From Carposina sasakii (Eukaryota > Arthropoda > Insecta > Lepidoptera > Carposinidae): 64,000 nucleotides of DNA. The notes below the pieces were generated by a model, which worked only from the letters and a program-made list of their open reading frames with translations, ran no database searches and had not been told where the DNA came from. Position numbers and translations under genes: made by a program. This document shows positions 25,501-38,100 of this stretch, in pieces (the stretch's first letter is position 1; each line of letters starts with the position of its first letter). The stretch covers positions 2,976,001 to 3,040,000 of the forward strand of contig CP053154.1 of assembly GCA_014607495.2 (NCBI GenBank). The letters run 5' to 3'.

Positions 25501-26069
25501 AAAATGTGTAGGTATGTCAAATAAAAATAAATAATGCATATTATTTCACAATTTTTATTATAGTTTTTAGACTAGACAAAAAAATCTATTTCTTTGGAAT
25601 GTAATTGAAGTAATATTAGATATATAAGTTTAAATTTTATTTACAAATCTGTCATTATTAGGTACAAAAAATTTATTTAATCGGTGTTATCATACCACGG
25701 AAATATTTTAATAATAGCTGTAGAAAACTTGAACTCGGCTAGGAATTGAATCCACAGATTTTTCAATTACATACCTATATGTCCAACAATATTATCTACT
25801 TTACTACTAAACCGCCCGTCATCCATACAAAATTATGTAATTTTTAGTTTTATACAAAAATACTGCTTAAGAAAAGAATAACAAACAAAAAAGCCTAAAT
25901 AACTGAAGAAAAAACAAAACAAATAGATATAACTAAAACCTGAAAATGTGCCGACATAAAAAAATCTTATACTCATATGTATAAAAATACAATTTTTTGC
26001 TGTTAATCGATGTATGTATATTTAAAATCTATGTATGGAAATATGTACAGTATAAGAACAATTAATTTA
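25501..26069 (-). other. Probable 3' UTR region of the Ig gene
   Basis: AT-rich sequence directly after the exon 7 stop. At 25735-25835 is a degraded tRNA-like repeat: on the minus strand GGATTCAATTCC resembles a B box. No polyadenylation site can be chosen with confidence. Confidence 0.35.
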
Positions 26070-26152
26070 CTATCTATTATGTTTGACATAAAATAATTGT
26101 GTTATTAAAACTAAACCAAAGATTAGAATAGGCAATGACGTCAGCTGGCTAC
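26070..26152 (-). CDS. Coding exon 7: hydrophobic C-terminus and stop
   Basis: The acceptor is TTTTTGCATTTACAG. Two bases complete G248, then 26 codons and TAG at 26072-26070. It encodes SQLTSLPILIFGLVLITQLF followed by YVKHNR, a single hydrophobic stretch of about 17 residues with a short basic end. The phase match and the membrane-like content together support it as the true last exon. The 3' UTR must lie below 26070, in AT-rich sequence where several AATAAA-like sites make the cleavage site undecidable by eye. Confidence 0.78.
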
Positions 26153-29100
26153 CTGTAAATGCAAAAACAAAAATATATTTTAATTTTTTAAGTACATATC
26201 TATTTTATTAAATTTTCGAAATTTAGTAAAAAATAAATTCATGAGATATCACAATTTTTTTGTATTTCGGGACAAGGAAGAAACTGCCCACTTATCGTAC
26301 ATGACGACGAAGGATTTAGGAACGTGTCAAGCACGGAGCGTATCAGCTACGGTGTAATAATCTCGACGAGTATACGTAGCCGGCCGTGCATAGTACGTTG
26401 CGGGTACGCCACGTACCGGTGACTGCCTGACACGTTCCGTTTAGGGTCATGATATTATGGTACAGTAAATGGGCAGACTCTTTGGATAAAATAGCTCCTT
26501 CTGACCGAAATGTTATATTAATTCGTATTAACACCAGGAATAAAACAAAATGTATACTGACCATCGTCTTTGTCTTTATTTTCAAGTGTGTTCGGTGGAT
26601 CAAGAATTATCGGTGGGGGGTCTGAAAAAAAATGTCCTTATGATTTGATAGGTACTTATTCCAAATGCATTGTTTGATACAGAACAAATGATCTAAATGT
26701 AAAAGATTGGTTTAATTCCAACATAAAAATCCGTGAGTAATAAATAAAACTTTCCAGCTGCGCTTTACCTACTTTCATGTAGAAAATTTCAAATGACGAA
26801 TTTTTTTTCTACCTTTTAGTAGAAATTAATAAAAATAGGTAGTAAACAGTTGACGAAATATAGGTTTAGGATTAAATTAGACATATTTTCTCATAATGAT
26901 ACAGCATAGTACGAAATATATTATTATATTGGGAAGGAAATCAAAGTATGAACTAGGGAAAAGATAATTCTTATAATATCTAAAAAGTTGAAATTTAGCG
27001 AGCATAACATACCTCGATAAAAAATATCTCTTTTCCTGCTAAAGTAGTTGGCGTGCGGCACTTGCATGTCACAGAGTATCTCTACGGTGGGTGGCAGAGA
27101 GTCCACTTTCACCAGAGCGCTTGTCAACACTGTAAACAGGCTGTTCATCACTTTTATAGACGACTTCGATACTAGGGGCCTGTTAAGAAAGTAAAAATAA
27201 ATAAGTTTCGATTCAAATATAGGTATATTAGGGAACAGTGGTAAAAGTTTAAAATGAATGACTATCACTGTAAACTTGGTAGATTTAACCATGTTGATAT
27301 GCTTGCATAGGACACAATAAATAAATGAATAGAGTAACTACATAATATTACATCTGCATGTACCGTTTCCTTAAGCCTCCGGAGATACATGAAAAAAGTT
27401 CCACAACAATTTTTGTACTTATATTTTATCATTGCTCTCAAAATATTTCTTGCTGATTCATAGATTTTGTCGTAGAGAACGGTATGAAAATACATGATAT
27501 TAAGATAATTTACTTGAAAATTTATTACACAACTTTTAGCTAATACGCTTAATTTCCTGCACTGCTAGTTATTTATTTATTTATATATTTATACACTTCG
27601 ATATAAAAACATATTTATAGCGTTCTTGCAAAACCATTTTCATGGTTTATCTGCAAGTTTAATTATTATTAGTTTAATTGTTATTAGTTTAATTATTATA
27701 AGTTATAATAAATAATTCTTATATTAGATCAATAAAATACTTTTTTAGCTTGATTTTATATTGGTTTTTCCTTTTTATATCCTGTAGTTCCTGTGGCAGC
27801 GCGTTTATAAGGTACGGTAGGCGCTTTTTGAGGGTTCGGTCTCCATAATAGTTGTGTACTCTAGGTACCTCAAACCTGCCATGCATCACCGCCCTTGTTT
27901 GGTGGCGGTGCTGCAGCGGAGTCAGACGCTCCCGACAATCATAGTTATTTGCCAACAGTAAGGTCTTGTGTTTGTAATGTACCGGAAGAATGTTAAAAAT
28001 TTTGAATAGTTTATAGTAGTCATCTTTATATTTATTTTTTGTTTTATTATCAACTAATAGTTTAAGGAATCTGATTTGAAGCGCTTGTATTTTATCTAAA
28101 TAAGATTTGAAGGTTAATCCATAGCTGTCGAGGGCGTATGACACTACTGAGTCTACTAATGCTAAGTACATCGATTTTAGTACTGATCTTGGTACTTTAT
28201 ACTTTAGATGGTAGAATTTACCAAGGAGTATTTTCAGTTTATTGCAAACATGATTTACCTGAGAGGACCATGAAAAATGCTCGTCAACTATTACACCTAA
28301 GTATTGGACAGTGGGAACTATTTCGATAGGTGGACATGTACATGATGTTTTATTATTGTGCATACAATTATATGAGTGAGTTATGAGGTGTTGGTTATTA
28401 ATGGGTATTTTACATTGCGGTGATCTAATTATAAGCATTTTAGTTTTTTTCGCGTTAAGTACTATACCATTGTCGTGAGACCATTTTATTATATTGTCAA
28501 TGTCGTTTTGCATGGCTCTACAGATCTCAGCCAGGTCGGTACCAGCTAAAAGAATGCACAGGTCGTCGGCAAACATGTATGCGTGACAATTTTTTATTAT
28601 GTTTGTCAGGCTATTTACATGCATGAGGTAGCAGACCGGCCCGCACCCGGATCCCTGCGGGACGCCACTAAGTGCCGCGTGTGGTTCACTGTGGGCATCA
28701 CCGACCTTCACACTATAAGTGCGTGAAGATAGGTAATCGCGATACCAGTGGTACAGCGGTCGATCCACACCGCACTCCCGAATGGCCTGAAGTAACGTTC
28801 CATGCTCTAGCGTGTCGAATGCTTTCTTGTAATCGAAGAATACTGTTACAACTATTTTCTTTTCATTCAGCATTTCATTGACATCGTTTGAAAACTTAGA
28901 TAATAACGTGCTAGTACTTTTCCCAGGCTGAAAAGCATATTGACATGGGTTGATGATGTTATTGTGATTTAAGTAACTACTGAGTTGGTTGACAATGTAC
29001 TTTTCAATAATTTTTTCTATGCTTGATAATATTGATACAGGTCTATAATTACTACATTTATTTTTTTCACCATTTTTGAATATTGGTCTCACTAAAGAGT

Positions 29101-32100
29101 GTTTTAATTTAAGTGGAAATTCCTTTTTTTTAATACAAAGGTTAATAAGGTGGGTGATTATAGGACACATTTTTGATGATATAGTTTTGATATCTCCCAT
29201 GCGGATCAGGTCGCTTCCTGGCGATTTGTTGATTGGCATTTTGTTAATTATTTTAATTATTTTTCCAGGAGTTGCTGTCATCCATCTCATACTTAGCTTT
29301 GGCGTTTCTACATAAGAACTTCTACTTAACATTTTTTCTGTACAATGGTGCTTTATTTCCTCTACTTCATGTTGGAAAGTATCTGCAAAATTGTTACATA
29401 TCTGCGATAGATTAATACAATCTTTCATATTTGTTATTATTGTCCTGTCGACAGATTGTTTCTTGCTTCCTATTAGTGCATTTAGTTTTTCCCAAAGTTT
29501 TCTTATGTTACTTTTACATTCATAAATGCTTTGTTTTTCATACTTCGTTTTACTTTTGCTTATTTCTTTATTGCACCTATTTCTATATGTTGTGTATTCT
29601 AGTCTTTTTATCATATTTTCAGGATCGTTATTCCATCTTTTAAACAATTTGTCTTTTTCTTGAATAAGATTTTTAAGTTTTTGTGAAATCCAAGGGTTTT
29701 TATTACGTGTACTATTATTTCTCATAATTTTCGGGACATAACAATCATCGTATATGTTATTAAAGATTCTAAATATATTATTGTATAGTTCTAGTGGACA
29801 CTCTATATTCAATAAGTGGTTAAGATTTATAGTTTTTAATTTATTATATACTAATTTGTTGTCTATGTTAAGACAGACTGTTTCTGATGTATGGCTATTG
29901 TTAAAGGAGTTCCAATTTATAGCTGCTACCACATAGTAATGATCAGAAAGTTTATGTTCTATAACTGAGGAATTAATAGAGGCACACGGGGACCTTATGA
30001 AAATGTGGTCTATACAGGACTCTACCACTCTGTCAACGACAATTTCCCTCCTAGTTACAAAATTAATGCATTTTGTGAATCCGAATTCATACAATAAGTT
30101 TTCATAGGAAATTACTTCGCTATCATTAGTATTTAGTAAGTCGATATTAATGTCTCCACAGTAAACCACCCTACTATCATTAGGTATACAATTTAACAAT
30201 TCTCTCAGTTCTGTTATATAATTAGCCACCCCATTGTTTCTCTGTAATCGTGGAGGCCTATAGATAGAAACTATATATACAAGACTGTTACCACTTTGTA
30301 CCTTAACTACAATGGATTCTGCTGTTGACATTCGAGTGAGTTCATGTGTTGAGCATACCTGGCCCGAGAGTCGCGAGCGTGTGTACACTAGTACTCCGCC
30401 CCCTCTTCGACTTTCCCGCGTGTATTTATGGAGATCGAACCCATCTATGCAGAAAAAACATGTGTTATTAAAGTTAACATTTGCCTCTGTCAGTACCAAT
30501 ATATCCATATTGCCTATGTTGTTGTCCATACTGACAAGGAACTCACTGAAGTTCTTATTTATTGATCTAATATTTAGGTGCAATATGGTTAGATCTACAC
30601 TATTATTATTGAGTTTCATATACCATGTGTCTATGTTTTGTGATATTGTTTCATTCACTAAAGTGTTAGAAATGTAATTGAGATCAAAATCGGCGAATTC
30701 TATAACAAAATATGCGATTTCAATTACTGGTTGTTATTGCAGATAGATCATTCTCAGTTCTAATCCATATGGGCTTTTCATTATTGCCTTCTTTTCTTAC
30801 TAGAACTCTACCTCTTGATATCCATATATATTTGTACTCGTTTTTCAGCTTGTTTTTCGTCTTCCACAATAATTCTCTGGTAAACTTGTTTATGTCCTCG
30901 TTAATGTAAATCTTTGAGCCTGATGTTCCGCCAGTTACAGAATCACTTATTAGTGTTGTTCGGTTGCGTCGGTTAGCTAGCCAGGCATCGCGGGGGTTGA
31001 TAACGCTCTCTCTGCCTTCAGCAACTTTCTCACTGCTATTTGGTCGGAATCCTACAATGATAGATGCTGGTTTGGTTATTCTAGCGTTACGTTGAGGTAA
31101 TCGTTTTACCCAAACAATATTTTTGGTAGGCAGATTGAGTTTGTCTCCTATTTTATTAACAATATCCACAGTATTTTCATTAGGTAGCTGTTCCACACCA
31201 GCTATTTCTATGTTATGTTTTCGTGTAGTTTGTTCAGATTCCTGTAGTTTTTGTTCAAGGGCTATATTGCATTTTTCTAAATTGATGCATCTGTTGGATA
31301 AGTCACTCAGATTTCTTTCCAGTTTATTCATTTTAAACTTCATTGTCTCTTGTTCTGAAAGAATCTTATCGTACTTTTCCGACAGTACACTCATGGAGTC
31401 ATTCAGGCTGCTTAGCTGTTTTTTAATTCCTGGTATGTCACTTACTTTCTTTAAGATTTGCTTTAGTAGTTTATCGTTGGTTATAGCTTCATAGTCATCT
31501 TCAGCCTCATCTCCATCATCTTCTTCGCAATTGTTACAGTATTTTCTTGTCTTACCGGCTTTCATGTCTGCATTTAATCCAAGCACGCAGTTTCGGTGGA
31601 AGGTACCACCACACGTACCTTGGCATACAAAGTGTGAGCCCCGGCTTGATAATGGTTTTCTGCATTTTGCGCATTCCATTTTATCTGTTCTATTCATTTT
31701 ATCTTTATCTTGACTTAATTTTCTTGAATTCGATGGCTTTAAAGGTAATTTTATTATTATTTTTGTTTAGGTTATTTGACATTCTTTTGACAACTTAAAT
31801 AATTGTTTGACTGGGTACAAGCTGAAATTCAGTTCACACTAGAGAGATTGCGGCAAATACGTGAAATACCAATCGGAGCAAGTAATCCGGCCCATGGGTC
31901 CGTACTGCGCCGAATGTCTACGTTGTTCCTAACTTTTGGAAACACGCGAATTATTTAGTCTTAGACTTCACAAGTGGCGATGCACAGTTATATTTACTAA
32001 TTTCATTAATTTCAATCATGCAGTTTTACAAAGAGCCTTGAAATATAAGTTTCATGAATAAAACAAATATATTTGTAACAAAATTGCCATTGTTGTAAAA

Positions 32101-35100
32101 ATAGGACTCAAATATCACTATTTATGCTTTATGCCACTCTTCCCGGGCATACTGTATAGGTCAATAGAGGCACAAGAGGGTCTTGGTGTTTTGTAGGCGA
32201 TGGGCTGACCACCTGTCACTACTAACCGAACTTGTACATCTCAATTATACCTTCAAAATTGATCAGAAGTGGCACCATGTGATTCTATCGGCCCTTGGTG
32301 CTCTGCCTACCCCGTAAGGGATAAAGGCGTGATTAGATGTATGTATATAACTATTTAAAAGTAAATATTATATTTCTTGTAAGAGAAATTTTAGCGTGAA
32401 ACTAACTAAACTAAAAATATTTTGTTTGACATTGATTCGATCTTAATTCCATAATTTAATTACAAAGCAGAAGCAAAGTTATTGACACTAAAAAAAACTC
32501 TAAATAAATACGTGTCTTATACCATTAGAAGTCCGTATGTTTTCAATTTTAGAGAGGCTATATAAGTACGAGCAAGTACTAGCTACACGGCATAATTCGA
32601 AAGTGATTCGAGTTACATGCATGGCAAGTTCACTTGGGTATTGTTAAATTGTTTGCGTGTGTTACCTGTATTCGGAGGGAGTAGGAATTTACGACTCCAG
32701 CTGACATGGTTTGTAATTACAAAAGTATGTAATAAGTAACATGAAAATGAAATTTACTAAGTAATAATAAAATTTTCAGAATTTAATTAATATTGGCTTT
32801 ATAATAATAAAGTTAATATCACAAAGAAGACAAATAAGCTTTTCCTGGAAGTGAAATATTTACAAACTTTATATCTTAATGATTTAGCCAATGTTAGTTA
32901 TCTTATACTTCATATTACATGAAATAAAACACGAGTCTTGTTAAAGCTCCGATACAAGAAATCATCATCATGATCATTGGAGAAACATTTCGTTGTACCA
33001 CACACACACACATACACAGGTAACACAGCAGAGCTTTTCGGCAAAACAATAAATAATACATAAACACACGGCTGTTTTCCCGAAAAGGGGTATCCAGAAC
33101 TGCAGGATCATTAAGGAGATCCTACGTTTAGCAAAGTGGAAATAGATGTAAATTATTAGTGATAAGTTGCTAGCACATCTTATGGCCAAAAGCGTGGCAG
33201 AATGGATGCTTTGCCAAAAGCGTGGCAGAATGAATGCTTTGCAACACTCTAAAACGTATACGTACCTATTTCCTGCTAGTATAATAAGTTCAGGTTTCGG
33301 GTAAAGTCCTTCCGCAGAACATATTATATTCAAGTATCCATCGTCGAGTCTGTCTAAGATCATCTCAAATCTTTTTTCTGGTACTGGAACAGCAAAAAAA
33401 AACTTATTAGAGCTGACTAGAACATAATGTAATAATTCGATCATATTTTTAAACCACAAGATTAGATATTGTAATAATATACTCTTTATTATGTACTGAT
33501 AATAATATTAAATATCGAGATCCGAAAAAAATATGTCAATGATCTAATTAAGGTAATAATTATTTAATAATAGGCCATGGTACCTATGTATATTGTCATT
33601 CCCAAAATAACGTTCGCTGTATTACTGTTATAGGTAATGCACAAATTTATTTCCAATAATAAGAGTGCGAATAATTATTATCAATTAACCCTCCTCGCAC
33701 CATTATCAAATAAGTGAGTTTTACATTTCCATCTTAGCCAACACAAAATAAAGAGAAGAGAATAATAAAATTACGCGAATCCAAACTACATTTCAGATCA
33801 ATATCTATCTTAATAATTCATTATCCATATCGATTAATAAGCCAATTCAGACATTGCACAATATGTAGTTGCCATTGTGAGGAAATAACCTCAAATTTAG
33901 ATGTCATCAAATTGCGGGATTTCGTTCCGCCAAGCCATGTTCCATAATACTAACATTGAACAGTCAGTGAGCACGCGACCGGTAATGGATACCCTTCTTT
34001 TCAGCACAGATGTATAACTTTAATTACAAGAAGAGGCTTTATCCTCAATTCGGGGCATTAATAAATCTGCATATGTCTTGTAAGCTCAGCTTTCTTAAAT
34101 TGGCTACAAGACTTAAATTTAATAAAGTATTTAGTTTAACGCATAGTAAAGAGAAGTTAGACAAACATAGTTTGACGTAGAAGTATAATTAAGGATAAAT
34201 TACCACTTTAAACAAATTATAAATACATCAAAAGAGACAAAAATAAAGCAGATTAAATATTAACGGCATATAAATAGCGGGGCTAATTAAATAAAAGTAT
34301 CACAATGTCCATCCTCGCAATATTCAATTAAGTAATTTATTTTATTCATTATGAATGCCAATCCAATATGTAGGTACCTCCAGCTGACGGTTCTCTGTAG
34401 AACGATTGGTTCAATATTGATGGATTTTATCGCATAAGCAAATGGCCATTTGTATTCCATTAGTTGCTTCCCTGCCTTTGTTCCTAACCTTCAAACTTCA
34501 GTGTTCCGAATGGAAAATCTTTTTTATTATTCTACTTCGTATTTTTATTAACATTTGCACTTTATTTGTCGTGTTGTTTTTGTGAAACTATTTGCTTTTT
34601 GCTTTTTAGTATCTGATTCGATTTTTTTAGTAAATAAAAGTTCTTAAGCTATACGGACTACCGTATAGTTTAAACTTAATTGACGATTTTTATTATCTAG
34701 TTAAGTAGAATTTAAAGGTGCCAAATATCAATCACATAAAAAACTATTGAAACGGAAATACATATTACATACAAACAGTCACGCCCATTATCTCCCAAAG
34801 AGGTTGGGCAGTAGTGTGCAAAATACACACCCACTTTTCACCAGTTAGCCTACTAAGTCCTACGTGGTAAGGGGCGAGCCTATCGACGCTTTTCGGGCAC
34901 AAATACAATAATATAGCGACCGGTAACGAATCCAGTAGGAAATGTTCCCGTGTCATTTTAAATAGGTGTTATAAGCTATTAAGCGTCAGCACCTTCTCCG
35001 TTGCACCACGGGCAGATGAGGTTAACTTTATATCCGAAGTTATTAGTCGAACCTACTTTACCGTTCAATGGAATACTGGTAATATAATTTGCCAAAATTA

Positions 35101-38100
35101 TGAGTGAACCACACCACGGGATCGAGATCATATTTATGTACTAAACAACGACAACGAGATCACGTCGACTTGGAACGGCACACACGGGGTAGGCGGGATA
35201 GGAGACCATTAGTTAGTTAGATTAACCGGGCATTTTCCGCACTGTAAGTGCGGCCATTGTAAGTATTTTACCTTACCTGTCTATTTCAACCAAACCAGAC
35301 TTACCCAAAAGGTCAGCAGCCTTCTGCATGAGACCATTTTTTGCGCTAACAAATAAACTAAAGCATTTAGAGCATGTTAAAGCAGGTTAGTCGATGTATT
35401 CGCTCAAAACTTTTGCGGAATCGCACCCCAGATTCACGTCAAATTCCGCAACGTTATACATCCACATTAACATATGGACATCTAACAATTATGCATTGCT
35501 ACGAATTTTTATATAATATACGAGGATATAAAACTGTTTACACTGTATATTATATACTATGTATAGGTACTATATTATAGTGAAAATAACTATAAACATA
35601 AGTTTGATGCAGCGCCGCAGCGTACAGAACGCTGCACAAAGTAATTTCCGTTTCATTTTCCACCATTGTTTTGTGCTCCGAGTTTGCTGTTAATAATGAA
35701 CATGAGTAGTTTTTATATATTTATTTTAAAATTCAAAGTACTGTTCATGAAAATAATTTTAAATACGACTACTTATTTCAAAGTATTATTACTAACTTAT
35801 CATTAAATTAAACATTTACATTAAAGACTTTCCCTCGCTCAAACTATTTTTAGAACGACTGACTCCACGTTTAAGCAAATAAAGATAAACATATTTCTAC
35901 ATATTATGTGGAACTTCTAGTTCCTGGAATCTTTAATAAATATACTAAAAGAAGTGGAGAGCTCAAGATATCGTTTGCAACTTTTAAAAAGCTTAATAAG
36001 CTGGTTGATGAAATTACTTACCAAATATTGTCATAGGTCTGGTCCTCTCATCTTCTGCCAGAAAGGTAGACACTACACATGTGTAGTTGCCAGTAAGTTC
36101 GATGCCTGGAGAGAGGATGCGGAGCGCTCTGTGCTGCGTGTACGGATTTTGTGACACCCTGTATGTCAAGTCCAGCTGTGACAAGAAAAGGCTTTGTTTT
36201 GTGATGTATTTTTCATAAAAATAACATTTTTTCTGGACAACTTTAGCCTTTGTTTATTGTAAAAAATATGGACATAATTAAATATTCAAAATTGATTTCA
36301 GACATAAAACAAATTCAACAACATTTTATTTACATTGCCTTTTTTATATATTATATATTTTATATACATCGTAGTATAAAAATCAATATCCTAATGAAAT
36401 AACATTGAACCGAAATAAAAAATAATTATTTACAATATGTATCCAAAATGTAACATTTCTTATTTTTCTACCAATAGATAAATAGGCACAAAAATTTTCT
36501 AGGTTAATATTTGAATGATATGAATTAATTTATTAATTTAACTATACCTACCCATACAAGTATGATTAAACCTATTGCTATAAAATAGCTTATAGAACAC
36601 TTTATGGTAGAATTTATTCACCTTGTTTTTTAACATGCCCAAAGCCTGGGGCTTCTGTGGTGGGATCCACTGGTAGACTGGCTGGGATTTATCCATGAAG
36701 AACCACTTCACCACCAGCCCGGTGACGTTGTCTGTCACGTAGTCACAATCCAGGGTGATGGCGTCTTTGGTCCCGAATTGGATTACTTCTGGTACCCGCA
36801 TGTTCATAATGCGAACGGAGTGGACACCTGTAATAAATAGATAAAGGCGTTTTAAAACTGAAAATATAAAACAATCGGTTTTGTGAGATAATACGTTTAT
36901 TTTCCTGACTGTCACTTATACCCTGTATAGTACCATGGAAAGATTATGTAACTTGTTCTAACCATTGTTAAAAACTAATCAAGTCAGAGTTACCTCAATA
37001 GATAATTTGGTTACAACATATTTTATCTTCTTCTTCAGCCTATTGCAGTCCACTGCTGGACGTAGACCTCCCCCAGGGCACGCCACAAGGCTACTGTCCT
37101 GGGGGGTTTTGCCCATAGTCATCACGCTGGGCAGGCGGGTTGGTGACCGCAGTGTGATTTTCAGACTATGTTGTAAATAAATTTCAGAGCTGGACATTGA
37201 ACTTGGCACTCATTTAGATCACATCTCTATTATCATTGAAGTTAATAATCAAGGCAAATGATTGAACTTGGCTCGTTATTACCCATTTATTTTTTGACGG
37301 TTCTTTATTAAATCAGTGAGTAAAATCCGATGTTTTAGCAACCATATAAAACATTTCCCAGTTCAAATTACCTACCTTGTTTAGAAAAGGGTCGGTTTTA
37401 TATATATTTCGTAGGTCACCAAAGGGTCCGATTCTGTTGAGAGGACAAAAAATTAAAATTTACTCCCGAGGTAATATTATGTAGGTAGAATCAATAATAA
37501 CACCGGGAACCGCAGGGAGACCTTCACGCTCCCTTGCTCCAGCTTGTTCCATGAATGCTGGGAATTTGGGATCTTTGTTCCCATATTAAAATATGCGAAA
37601 TATTAGGTGAATAACTTCGTGGACAACATTAGGTTAAATTTTTAAATACCCAAACAGCACAAAAAATGCGAGGTGGCTTGTCCCCTACCTCTAATTCTGA
37701 GTATCGTCTTGCTATGGAATCCAAGGTAATATAATGAACATAAATTTTGAAATGAACCTAATTAAAAATATTTCGAACGCCACATCAAAGTTCCTTAATC
37801 GAGTCTCATAATGTTGTATACATAAGAAGATACAGGTGATGTATTCCAGTGAAGCCCCGCATCAGCACAGGATTTATAATGGGAAAATACCCAGAAGGTC
37901 AGTTAAGTCCCGTTTTGAACCTTAAAGTCACCTAATTGGTTTATTGCTTATTAGTAAATTGTTAATAATTAGACCTTATAACTCCTTCTAAATTTATAAA
38001 GAGCCTCGGACATTATTTAGAAGGGTCAGTCCGTTACCGCAGGCAGGTGAGGTTGACTTGGATTAATTCATAAACAGTTTACTTGGTTCTTAGTATAAAA

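Larger units (their letters stand above)
27569..31800 (-). mobile_element. Apparently intact CR1/Jockey-group non-LTR retrotransposon
   Basis: Two long ORFs in the order ORF1-ORF2 on the minus strand are separated by 61 bp, followed by a short 3' UTR and a TTTATTTATTTA run (plus strand, near 27570) that is the (TAAA)n-type 3' tail. There is no internal stop or frameshift in either ORF. The 5' border is uncertain (about 31.74-31.85 kb). It lies in intron 4 of the Ig gene in sense orientation, so it would be transcribed within the pre-mRNA. Intact frames suggest a young, possibly still mobile copy. Confidence 0.9.

Noticed and set aside
26343..26603. 86-codon ORF with a hydrophobic MVSIHFVLFLVLIRINI start
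   Set aside because: It overlaps exon 6 in another frame; the phase-consistent exon 7 gives a better hydrophobic end.
28138..31798. Plus-strand ORFs of 60-123 codons opposite the LINE
   Set aside because: Shadows of ORF1 and ORF2 on the other strand, rich in Leu/Phe/Ser as expected from antisense reading.
32974..33459. 161-codon minus-strand ORF containing VPVPEKRFEMIL
   Set aside because: Only 33266-33383 is coding (exon 4); the rest is intron read-through into a repeat family A copy and an ACAC run.
36538..36915. 125-codon ORF as a single-exon protein
   Set aside because: Its centre is exon 2 of the Ig gene; both ends are intron, shown by splice sites and domain truncation.
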